Assembly: GCA_947629175.1 (NCBI GenBank)
Contig: CANRCT010000006.1
Location: 1-64,000, forward strand
Source: an uncultured Muribaculaceae bacterium
Lineage (GTDB): Bacteria > Bacteroidota > Bacteroidia > Bacteroidales > Muribaculaceae
Direction of reading: 5' to 3'
DNA length: 64,000 nt
Position 1 is the first letter of the stretch; the number at the start of each line of letters is the position of its first letter. Position numbers and translations under genes: made by a program. Below the pieces are notes generated by a model. The model was not told the origin of the DNA. It saw nothing but the letters and a program-made list of their open reading frames with translations, and did no database searches. Below, piece by piece: positions 36,877 through 44,926 of this stretch.

Positions 36877-39092
36877 ACGATCTCCTCTATTACGATTGCT
36901 TTCAATATTTCGTCCACTCCGGCATCCCTCAGGGCCTGGGCGTCATCATTCATGGCTTTCAGAAACCATCCCGTATCATTACCCGCCTGTTCGCATGCTT
37001 TCTGATACAGCTCGGCAGCCCTGCGCGGATCGCCGCAGGCAAGCGCTATATGACCGGCATTGAGATAATCCTCGGCCTTCGGATTGTCGGCAAGGATCTT
37101 GTCGCTATAAGTCCGTGCTCTCGGCAGATCGCCCATCCTGAAAGCGCACCAGGCTATAGGCCGCCGCGCACGGTCGGAATCCTCGTCGAGATACTCCACT
37201 TTAAAAAATTCCTTCATGGCCTCGTCGAAGCGGCGCAGCTGCATAAGGCACATGCCTATATTGAGCGCCGTAAGCATGTCATCGGCCTGGAGGGAGGAGA
37301 TGCGCCTGTAATAATCGAGCGCCTTAGAGTCATCGCCAAGCATCCTGTAGCACTGCGCCAGCCGGCGCAGAGTCCATACATTGTCGGGACTCGTAAGCTC
37401 GCTTCGGCCATACATCGTGATCGCGTCGCTGATCCGTCCGAGTTTCTGCAGGCAATAACCCGATTTCTGATACACCTGCCACTGATCCGAAGGAGCATCA
37501 AGCCTGTCGGTCAGCTTCCCGAACATTGCGAGGGCCTCGGCGTAATATCCGCGCTTGAAATAAAACTCGGCAGTCTCGCGCACAAACACCGGATCATCAA
37601 ACCATTCCGAAAGCTCATGCAGTTCCGGAAGATTGATAAATCCCGAGAAAGGATTGGAGAACTCGTTCTTACGCCTGAAGAGGTTGAAGAAACGGTATAG
37701 GTTCTGTATGTATTTGTTGACGGCATTCTCCGCCCTCTCCGCTTCGGGCCTGAGCGACGAGGCGCTGATCTCGGCGAAGTTGATATTGCCGGCCTTAAGC
37801 TGCTGCATCATCATTTCCCGTTGCGGGGCCGGAATATTGTCCATCGACAGCATCATCGAATACTTGTCGCTGTCGCACAGATAAGGCATCTCCGATATGA
37901 TCTCTTTGAGAGCGTCCGACTCCGGAGCATCGGACGCACCGAGCGACGAATGATCTTTATCAAATGCCAGAAACCAATTGGCTATATCGTTGAAAAACGG
38001 GAACGTTTTGAGCCGGGAGAATGTGACCATCATCACGTCGCCTCCGTCGCTCTGCAACTCGTTGAGCTCGCGAAGCTTCTCGGCGAGGCCGCTCCGCTCG
38101 AAAACCTCTTCCCATTCAGGATTCTCCTCCATGGCCCCCTCCAGATCCGACAGATTCCGGAGCTCCCTGATCTTGCGGTCAAGTTCAGGCTTGATCCTCA
38201 TCATGCCGGGTATCACCTCACGCTCCATCTTTCCGGTGATGCGCTCGGTGTCGGTGGCTTTCAGAAGCTGCACGAACACCATGCGCAGATCGGCTGTCCA
38301 CGAAGGCAGTTCGGAGGCGGCTGCAAGCATGTCCGACAGTTTTTTGTCGGCAAGTCGTCCGCGGTTGGCCCACATGGCTATCATCAGGCTTGCCAGAGCG
38401 ATCAGCCGAAGCTCAGCCGACAGTTCCCCCGTACGATAATAGACCGACAGAAGCATACGCAGACGCGCCGCGTCGAATATCTCAAGTGCGCCGAGCATCA
38501 GCGCCGAGATCATCAGCTGCTTGACGCCCCGGCCTATGGTAGGATCGGATATGAAAGTCTCGATCGCTGCCGTGTCGGAGTCGGAGAGCGGATGGCTGAT
38601 CCATATTAGGGTGAACAGTCGCGTGGCAAGCCGCTCCTGCGCCTCGCGCAAGGAACGGCCGTCGGGACCGGCTACATCCTTGGAGCCGCCAAGAAGAGCC
38701 AGCCCGAGCTGCCTTACGTTGTCGGAGTAACGCTGAAGAAGAGAGGCGATCGACGAGTCGGGCTGCATGTTCTCGTAGCGCAGACTTGAGAAATAGAGCC
38801 GGGGCGAATCGGCGGCCGACGCCGCGCGTATCACCTCGTCGACCATACCGAGCAGCTGCGACGCTATTGTGTCGTACATGGCCTTGCGGCCAGGATCCTC
38901 CACGCCGTCGAGGGCATAGCGGCGCAGATAGCCGTAGTCTGTGCGGAGCTTCGCTATGCGTTCGCGCAGTTGCCACGAGGCATTATAGACGGGGAGTGTT
39001 GCCTCTATCTGGTCTATCGCCTGCATCAGTCGACGCCGGGATATGAGGTCGGATATATTGTCGTGGAGAGATTTGAGAGAGCTGTTGGGCAT
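36873..39092 (-). CDS. Tetratricopeptide-repeat protein
   Basis: A 739-aa soluble protein without signal peptide or membrane segment. The first 450 or so residues are helical and of unrecognised family. From about 510 to 710 there are TPR-like units (for example YYAEALAMFGKLTDRL, NVWTLRRLAQCYRMLGD and LTALNIGMCLMQLRRFDEAM). TPRs mediate protein-protein contacts. The ATGA overlap with the M3 peptidase gene suggests joint expression, but no partner is known. No promoter was recognised upstream in the 62-base gap after trkH. Confidence 0.8.
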   Translation of the reverse strand: MPNSSLKSLHDNISDLISRRRLMQAIDQIEATLPVYNASWQLRERIAKLRTDYGYLRRYALDGVEDPGRKAMYDTIASQLLGMVDEVIRAASAADSPRLYFSSLRYENMQPDSSIASLLQRYSDNVRQLGLALLGGSKDVAGPDGRSLREAQERLATRLFTLIWISHPLSDSDTAAIETFISDPTIGRGVKQLMISALMLGALEIFDAARLRMLLSVYYRTGELSAELRLIALASLMIAMWANRGRLADKKLSDMLAAASELPSWTADLRMVFVQLLKATDTERITGKMEREVIPGMMRIKPELDRKIRELRNLSDLEGAMEENPEWEEVFERSGLAEKLRELNELQSDGGDVMMVTFSRLKTFPFFNDIANWFLAFDKDHSSLGASDAPESDALKEIISEMPYLCDSDKYSMMLSMDNIPAPQREMMMQQLKAGNINFAEISASSLRPEAERAENAVNKYIQNLYRFFNLFRRKNEFSNPFSGFINLPELHELSEWFDDPVFVRETAEFYFKRGYYAEALAMFGKLTDRLDAPSDQWQVYQKSGYCLQKLGRISDAITMYGRSELTSPDNVWTLRRLAQCYRMLGDDSKALDYYRRISSLQADDMLTALNIGMCLMQLRRFDEAMKEFFKVEYLDEDSDRARRPIAWCAFRMGDLPRARTYSDKILADNPKAEDYLNAGHIALACGDPRRAAELYQKACEQAGNDTGWFLKAMNDDAQALRDAGVDEILKAIVIEEIV

Positions 39093-39154
39093 ATTCTGTA
39101 TTATAGTGTGATATTAGGCAATAACAACAAAAACCATGCCAATGTTGGCATCCG

Positions 39155-40633
39155 TCACTTGCGCCAGAAGCCCGGGGTGAACAGCAGAAGCACAGTGAAT
39201 ATCTCCAGACGCCCGGTGAGCATCAGCAGCGAGAGCACCCATTTGCCCGGAGCCGGGATTATGGCGTAGGATTCGCCGTAGCCGGTCACTCCGGTGCCCA
39301 GACCGGTGTTGCTGACACACGAGAACGACGAGAAGAAAGAGTCGACGAGCGGTATGTTGAAAGCTGTCAGGATTATCCCGCCAACAGCTATGATCATCAC
39401 GTAGATACACAGAAACGCTATTACTTTCGACACCACCTCCGGAGCCATTACCTTGTCATTGATGCGCACGCTCATCATCGTGTTGGGATGGATGCAGCGG
39501 TATATCTCGTTGCCGCTGTTCTTTATCAGGAACAGCATGCGGTCTATCTTGGCTCCGCCGCTCGTGGACCCGGCACAGGAGCCGAAAAACATCAGCAGGA
39601 AGAGCAGCGCGAGCACAAACGTGCCCCAGTTCTCGAAGTTATTGACCGTCAGCCCGGTGGATGTGATGGTGGATATAATCTGAAACAGAGGATCGAGCGT
39701 AAACGAACTGAAGTCGGTCACCTGTCCGCGCCTGACGATAGCTATGACGAAAAACAGGTAGAACACCAGAATGATGCGTATGTAGGTCTTGAACACGTCA
39801 TTGCGCCAGAAGCAGCGGAAATTGCCGTGCAGTCCCTTGAACATCAGCCCGAAATTCACACCGCCGAGAAACATGAACACCGTTATGACCAGTTTCACGT
39901 AGGCCGAGTCCCATGCTCCGATGCTGTTGTCGCGGGTCGAGTAGCCGCCGGTGGAGATCGACGAGAAGGCATGGCAGAGGCTGTCGTAGAAATCCATCGG
40001 CCCTATCCAGAGAAGCAGCGTCAGCACTGCTGTCAGCAGGAAGTAGAGCATCCAGAGCCCTTTGGCGGTCTGCGAGATGCGCGGACGGAGCTTGTCATGG
40101 GTTATGCCTGTCACTTCGGCGTTGAACATCTGCATGCCCCCCGAGTGGTTGAGCATGGGCAGCACTGCCAGAGTGAAAAGTATGATACCCATGCCGCCAA
40201 TCCACTGCATAAGGCAGCGCCACAGCAGTATGCCGCGTGAGAACACCTCTACGGAGTCGAGAGCCGACGCGCCGGTGGTGGTGAACCCCGACATGGCCTC
40301 GAAAAAGGCGTCGCTGACACTCAGCGGATGACTGCACAGCATGAACGGTATCATGCCGAAAGCGGAGAAAAACACCCATACCAGAGCCGTCAGCAGAAAT
40401 CCCTCGCGCTTGCCCATATCTGTGCACGACGGCCGGATGCCGAACGTCATGGCCAGCCCGGTGATAGCGGTAGCCACGGCGCTTATCAGGAAGGCCTCCG
40501 CATCGCTCTCGCCGTAGATGAGGCTCGTGGCGAGAGGCACGACGAGGAAGGCTCCCTCGATCATGAGGAGCCAGCCTATCACACGGAGCACCATGGCGAA
40601 ATTTATTGTCAGCTTTGCCCGCGGTTTGCTCAT
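39155..40633 (-). CDS. trkH: Trk potassium uptake protein, membrane subunit
   Basis: A 492-aa integral membrane protein of the TrkH/KtrB family with about ten or more membrane segments and four pore-loop repeats (for example TTTGASALDSVE, STGGYSTRD, STITSTGLTVNNF and SNTGLGTGVTGYG). It takes up potassium with the cytosolic nucleotide-binding subunit TrkA, whose gene overlaps it by ATGA. It is the last gene of the small-protein/dxs/trkA/trkH operon. Confidence 0.94.
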   Translation of the reverse strand: MSKPRAKLTINFAMVLRVIGWLLMIEGAFLVVPLATSLIYGESDAEAFLISAVATAITGLAMTFGIRPSCTDMGKREGFLLTALVWVFFSAFGMIPFMLCSHPLSVSDAFFEAMSGFTTTGASALDSVEVFSRGILLWRCLMQWIGGMGIILFTLAVLPMLNHSGGMQMFNAEVTGITHDKLRPRISQTAKGLWMLYFLLTAVLTLLLWIGPMDFYDSLCHAFSSISTGGYSTRDNSIGAWDSAYVKLVITVFMFLGGVNFGLMFKGLHGNFRCFWRNDVFKTYIRIILVFYLFFVIAIVRRGQVTDFSSFTLDPLFQIISTITSTGLTVNNFENWGTFVLALLFLLMFFGSCAGSTSGGAKIDRMLFLIKNSGNEIYRCIHPNTMMSVRINDKVMAPEVVSKVIAFLCIYVMIIAVGGIILTAFNIPLVDSFFSSFSCVSNTGLGTGVTGYGESYAIIPAPGKWVLSLLMLTGRLEIFTVLLLFTPGFWRK

Positions 40634-41964
40634 CCGAAAAGTTTTTCGATTTTATGAATCGTGCCCGACAGGCAGAACACCACTACATGATCGCCCGCCT
40701 CAATCACGGTGTTGCCGGTCACGAGCATTCCGTGCCCGTCGCGTATGAGTCCCGCAATGGTCACGTCGCGGCTAAGGTTGAGATTTTTCACCGGCCCGTG
40801 GGTGATCTTCGATCCGGGCCTCACCTCTATCTCGGCCACGTCGGCATCGGCCAGAGCCATGAATTTCGACGAGGAGGAGTCGGTGGCGAGAAGCATCTGG
40901 AAGATGGTGCTCGAAGCGAGCAGTTTCTTGTTGACCACAGTGCCGATATTGAGATTTTCGGCAGCGGAGATAAACTGCAGGTCCTCCACTTCGGCTATAG
41001 TCTTCCTGACTCCGTGCTCCTTAGCGGTGAGCGATGCCAGTATGTTGGTCTCCGAGCTGTTGGTCAGGGCTATGAACGCGTCCATATCGTCGATCCCCTC
41101 CTCGTCGAGGGTATCGATGTCGCGTGCGTCGCCGTTGACTATCCTCGCGTCGGGACACCGCTCGCAGAGCTTCACGCAGCGCTGACGGTCGATGTCGATG
41201 ATCTTGAACTTATAGCGGTCGCCCGAGATTGCGGCAAGCCTTATGGCTATGCGGCTTCCGCCCATGATGAGCACCTTGCGGATATTCACCTCGCGCTTGC
41301 CGCAGATCTCCCTGATGTTCTCTATATGGTCGCGGGTGGCGGTGAAATAGAGTATGTCGTTGGGGGCTATGCGGTCATCGCCGCGGGGGATGATCGTCTC
41401 GTTGCGGCGCCGTATGGCGGCCACGTGGAAGTTGTGACCGTAGGCCGACAGATCCTTCAGCTGCATGCCGCAGAGAGGAGCGTTGTCGCGTATCTTCACT
41501 CCCACCACCGTCAGCTCGCCGTCGTGGATGTCAAACCACGTGCGCACCCACGTGCGCTCCAGCGAAGTCAGTATCTCTCTGGCCGCCAGATATTCGGGAT
41601 AGATCAGGTTGTTGACCCCCATGGCATTGAAGAAAGCGCTGTGATCGGCCTCCATGAACTCATAGTTGTCGATCCTCGCCACCGTCTTCTTCGCTCCGAG
41701 GCTCTTGGCTATCGAGCAGGCTATGACGTTGGTGGTCTCGAAGGGCGTGACGGCGATGAACAGATCGCAGCTCCCCACGCCCGAGTCGGCCAGAACACTG
41801 AACGACGTAGGCGATCCGCGGTTGGTCATCAGATTGTAGTTGGCGTCGATCGCCGCGAGCTTGTCGGCGTCGGCGTCGACCAGTATCACGTCCTGCTCCT
41901 CTTTTGAGAGCAGTTTCGCCAGATGCGACCCTACTTCGCCCGCGCCGGCTATCACTATCTTCAT
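40630..41964 (-). CDS. trkA: Trk potassium transporter regulatory subunit
   Basis: A 444-aa cytosolic protein with two copies of the TrkA_N (Rossmann, NAD-binding) plus TrkA_C unit. The first Rossmann motif is GAGEVGSHLAKLL at 6-18; the second is around 230 (IMGGSRIAIRLA, with a Ser in place of the middle glycine). It gates the TrkH channel in response to nucleotides. Its start overlaps the dxs stop by four bases and its stop overlaps the trkH start by four bases. Confidence 0.95.
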   Translation of the reverse strand: MKIVIAGAGEVGSHLAKLLSKEEQDVILVDADADKLAAIDANYNLMTNRGSPTSFSVLADSGVGSCDLFIAVTPFETTNVIACSIAKSLGAKKTVARIDNYEFMEADHSAFFNAMGVNNLIYPEYLAAREILTSLERTWVRTWFDIHDGELTVVGVKIRDNAPLCGMQLKDLSAYGHNFHVAAIRRRNETIIPRGDDRIAPNDILYFTATRDHIENIREICGKREVNIRKVLIMGGSRIAIRLAAISGDRYKFKIIDIDRQRCVKLCERCPDARIVNGDARDIDTLDEEGIDDMDAFIALTNSSETNILASLTAKEHGVRKTIAEVEDLQFISAAENLNIGTVVNKKLLASSTIFQMLLATDSSSSKFMALADADVAEIEVRPGSKITHGPVKNLNLSRDVTIAGLIRDGHGMLVTGNTVIEAGDHVVVFCLSGTIHKIEKLFG

Positions 41965-43916
41965 TTCCTGAAATTCATTAGGGTTTCGGCTATCGTCGCC
42001 GCATCATAGCGGCAGAGACGGCGCAGTTCGGCCACAGTGCCCTGCGGGACGAAAGCGTCGGGTATTCCCATACGCGTCACCGGCAGGCTGTAGCCTCTCG
42101 CGGCGAGCCATTCGAGCACGGCTCCGCCCAGACCGCCGTCGACGGTGCCGTCCTCCACGGTGACGATCGGGCGTCCGCTCCTGGCGGCCTCCTCCATGAT
42201 GGAGTCGTCGAGCGGCTTTATAAATATCATGTCGCAGTGGGTCACTCCGATTCCCGCGGCCGCAGCCATCTTGGCTGCCTGCGCCGCCTCATGGGCTATC
42301 GGGCCGACAGTGAGCAGAGTGACGTCGTCGCCGCGGCTCAGCGTCTCGCCGCGGCCTACTTCCATAGTCCGCATAGGCTTATGTGCGTCGTGGCCACATC
42401 CGCGCGGATAGCGTATCGCCCAGGGGCCGCGGCGTTCGGGTAGCTGCGAAGTGTAGAGCAGCGAACGCAGCTGGTCGGCGTCGCGCGGCGCAGCTATGGT
42501 CATGCCCGGCACGGTGCGCATATATGCCAGATCGTTGGCGCCGTGATGGGTCACTCCGTCCTCGCCGACAAGTCCGGCGCGATCTATGCAGAATGTCACA
42601 GGAAGCCCCTGCACGGCCACGTCGTGGATAATATTGTCGTAGGCGCGCTGCAGAAACGCCGAATATATGGCCACGTAAGGGAGCATCCCGTCCTTGGCCA
42701 GACCGCCGGCGAAAGTCACGGCGTGCCCTTCGGAAATGCCCACGTCAAATGTCCTTTCAGGCATTGCCTTCTGTAACATGCTCATCGACGTACCCGAGGG
42801 CATCGCTGCCGTAATGCCGACGATCTTCTTGTTTTTTTCAGCGAGATCCACAAGTGTCGACCCCATAACTTCCTGGAATTTCGTGCGCCCCTCCGCGCTG
42901 CACTCTGACTTCCGCTCACCCGTAGCCGCGTCGAAACGGCCCGGTGCGTGCCACGCGGCCGGATCCTTCTCTGCCGGAGCGTAGCCTTTGCCCTTGATGG
43001 TGCGCAGATGGAGGAGCCGAGGGCCGTTCATGTCCTTTATATCCTGAAGCACCTTGATCATGCGCGGCAGATCGTGGCCGTCGAATGGCCCGAAATATCT
43101 GATATTGAGCCCTTCGAATATATTCTGTTCCTTTGTCAGGAGCGATTTCAGGCTGTTGTTGAAGCGCAGTATGCGCCCCTTGCTGTTGTCGTTGAAAAGA
43201 TGTAGCTTTTTCAGCAGCCTGTAGACGCCGTAGCGGAAACTGTTGTAGCCTTTCGACGCGGTCATGTGGGCCAGATAGGAGTTGAGCGAGCCCACATTGT
43301 GGTCGATCGACATGTCGTTGTCGTTGAGGATTATGAGCAGATTGCTGTTGGCGTTGGCGGCGTTGTTGATACCCTCGAAAGCCAGACCGCCGCTAATCGA
43401 CGCGTCGCCTATGACGGCCACCACGTTGCGTCGCGGACTCTCGTTTTTCAGGGCCGACGCCACCGACATGCCCAGAGCGGCCGATATGGAGTTGGAAGCG
43501 TGGCCGGCAGTGAAGGTGTCATATTCGCTCTCGTCGGGGTTGGGAAATCCGCTCAGGCCCCCGAGCTTGCGGTTGGTGTGGAACCGGTCGGCGCGGCCCG
43601 TCAGCAGCTTGTGGCCGTAGGCCTGATGGCCCACATCCCAAACGATGCGGTCATAGGGAGTATTGAATACATAATGCAGCGCCACCGTAAGCTCCACCGA
43701 GCCCATGCTCGACGCGAAATGCCCCGGATTATTGGAAAGCGACTCTATCAGAAACCGGCGGATATCACCGCACAGCCCCGTAAGCTCGTCGACCGACATG
43801 CCGCGCATATCGGCCGGATCGTTCACGCGGCTCAACAGCGGATACAGCTCCCTGTCGGGGGCTTTACGGCTTTCGTCGGCCGTCACCGTGAGAGTCTTGT
43901 CGTTTGCCTCGCACAT
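41961..43916 (-). CDS. dxs: 1-deoxy-D-xylulose-5-phosphate synthase
   Basis: Thiamine-diphosphate enzyme that condenses pyruvate and glyceraldehyde-3-phosphate for the MEP isoprenoid pathway. It has 651 aa from the ATG at 43916 (MCEANDKTL). The frame continues upstream to a TTG at 43937, which is less likely. Motifs are DVGHQAYGHKLLTGR, the ThDP-binding GDASISGGLAFEGINNAAN, and the transketolase-like central domain DRAGLVGEDGVTHHG. The first residues overlap the small membrane protein gene by 53 bases, an unusually long overlap. trkA follows with ATGA overlap. Confidence 0.95.
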   Translation of the reverse strand: MCEANDKTLTVTADESRKAPDRELYPLLSRVNDPADMRGMSVDELTGLCGDIRRFLIESLSNNPGHFASSMGSVELTVALHYVFNTPYDRIVWDVGHQAYGHKLLTGRADRFHTNRKLGGLSGFPNPDESEYDTFTAGHASNSISAALGMSVASALKNESPRRNVVAVIGDASISGGLAFEGINNAANANSNLLIILNDNDMSIDHNVGSLNSYLAHMTASKGYNSFRYGVYRLLKKLHLFNDNSKGRILRFNNSLKSLLTKEQNIFEGLNIRYFGPFDGHDLPRMIKVLQDIKDMNGPRLLHLRTIKGKGYAPAEKDPAAWHAPGRFDAATGERKSECSAEGRTKFQEVMGSTLVDLAEKNKKIVGITAAMPSGTSMSMLQKAMPERTFDVGISEGHAVTFAGGLAKDGMLPYVAIYSAFLQRAYDNIIHDVAVQGLPVTFCIDRAGLVGEDGVTHHGANDLAYMRTVPGMTIAAPRDADQLRSLLYTSQLPERRGPWAIRYPRGCGHDAHKPMRTMEVGRGETLSRGDDVTLLTVGPIAHEAAQAAKMAAAAGIGVTHCDMIFIKPLDDSIMEEAARSGRPIVTVEDGTVDGGLGGAVLEWLAARGYSLPVTRMGIPDAFVPQGTVAELRRLCRYDAATIAETLMNFRK

Positions 43917-44070
43917 ATTTCTTATATAAAGGCACAAACACGATTATGGCCGATGCCACGAGTATGAACGCCACGCGCAGTGTGAACCGCTGCGACGTCA
44001 CTACCACGAAGCAAAGCGCCACCCACAGCACGATGATACACGTAAGCCTGAATATGTCGGTACCCTTCAT
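43864..44070 (-). CDS. Small two-helix membrane protein
   Basis: A 68-aa protein of unknown function with two hydrophobic helices (about 8-26 and 31-49) and a basic, polar tail (KKYVRGKRQDSHGDGRRKP). Its start ATG lies 20 bases after a promoter -7 box, so it is the first gene of the operon, and its 3' end runs 53 bases into dxs in another frame. It may serve mainly to deliver ribosomes to dxs; a membrane role cannot be assigned. Confidence 0.65.
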   Translation of the reverse strand: MKGTDIFRLTCIIVLWVALCFVVVTSQRFTLRVAFILVASAIIVFVPLYKKYVRGKRQDSHGDGRRKP

Positions 44071-44089
44071 GATGAATTTAGTTGTATGG

Positions 44090-44120
44090 CAAAGTTAGCA
44101 AGTATTCTCCGCATACGAAA
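44090..44120 (-). promoter_or_regulatory. Promoter of the dxs-trkA-trkH operon
   Basis: Minus-strand TAACTTTG (44097-44090) is a full -7 box; the -33 region reads TTTCG around 44120-44116, a partial match. The 346-base intergenic gap 44071-44416 otherwise holds A/T-rich sequence and the fimbrillin promoter. Confidence 0.6.
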
Positions 44121-44250
44121 ATTTTTCGCCCCTTTCTCGCCGCGAAAGGCCTGCCGTGGGGGTTTTATGATGCGTTACATGTTTCCGATGAGGACAGATA
44201 ATCAAATTGTTAAATATCATTAAACACACTAAATTTTTATCTAAAAAACG

Positions 44251-44282
44251 TTTGCTACGTAACGACTTTTTATTTTTCTTTG
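44251..44282 (+). promoter_or_regulatory. Probable promoter of the plus-strand fimbrillin gene
   Basis: TTTG (44251-44254), a 20-base spacer and TTTCTTTG (44275-44282) follow the consensus except for the first bases of the -7 box. A leader of about 125 bases would precede the ATG. Confidence 0.5.
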
Positions 44283-44416
44283 CAGTCATAATGACGCCTA
44301 TAGTCCTGTATGGGTGTCGCAATCTGTCTCATAAAGGCATAACATGCTTGAAATGAGGCCGATTGAAATGTATACTAACTTAAATATAACCTTCTGTCAT
44401 TAATCACATAACGGCA

Positions 44417-44926
44417 ATGAATGTAAAAAGCGGCATATCCCGGTATGTTATTCCGTCATTTTTCGCTGCGGCCATGCTTATGGCGCCTACAGCCTGCGAC
44501 GATGATCTGGGCCATCAGAACAACAAAGAAGAACACATAGTTTTCAACCCTGTGCTGACCGACACATGGAGCGGAGCCATGTCGGTCGACGAAAGCTCCC
44601 CCACCACCCACTGCACGTCGGTGCGCGAGCTGTCGGGAGGCGACAGCAAGCTGTATCTGCATACGGTCGTGGCCGAAAATCCGGCGGAGAAAAAGACCAT
44701 GACTTCGCGAGGCGCTCTGATCAACGACAAATCGACTTTCTATAAAAATTTCTCGCTCAGCGGCGTATGCTACACGGGCGAATATGACGAAGCGGAAGTG
44801 ACTCCTAATTATGCCTTTGACCGGTGTTACTCCACCGAGACAGGCCTTAAGGCCGACGACGGCATGCCGTTGCTATGGCCGTCGGGAGGCAAAGTGCGTT
44901 TTTTTTGCATTTGCCCCGACGCGTGA
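44417..44926 (+). CDS. Fimbrillin-family lipoprotein, 5' part of frameshifted gene
   Basis: First 169 codons of a large fimbrillin gene. A lipoprotein signal peptide ends in a lipobox near residue 27 (LMAPTACDDD). The following sequence is like the N-domain of Mfa/Fim-type fimbrillins (FNPVLTDTWSG, KSTFYKNFSLSGVCY, MPLLWPSGGKVRFF). The frame ends prematurely at TGA 44924-44926, just after a run of eight T (44899-44906). With seven T the reading would continue RFFAFAPTRED into the 3' frame, giving an uninterrupted protein of about 1015 aa. So this is a +1 frameshift in a homopolymer, caused by phase variation, inactivation or sequencing error. As written it would encode a truncated lipoprotein. 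Confidence 0.8.
   Translation: MNVKSGISRYVIPSFFAAAMLMAPTACDDDLGHQNNKEEHIVFNPVLTDTWSGAMSVDESSPTTHCTSVRELSGGDSKLYLHTVVAENPAEKKTMTSRGALINDKSTFYKNFSLSGVCYTGEYDEAEVTPNYAFDRCYSTETGLKADDGMPLLWPSGGKVRFFCICPDA
44899..44906 (+). repeat. T8 tract at the fimbrillin frameshift
   Basis: Eight consecutive T on the coding strand. One T fewer joins the two halves of the fimbrillin gene in one frame. A/T runs of eight also occur in lspA, rho and the btuF-like gene of this window without breaking them. Confidence 0.95.

Noticed and set aside
44811-44900. Separate start for the 3' fimbrillin frame upstream of the T8 run
   Set aside because: The upstream codons are in the wrong frame of the 5' fimbrillin part and give an unnatural sequence; a frameshift explains the data better.
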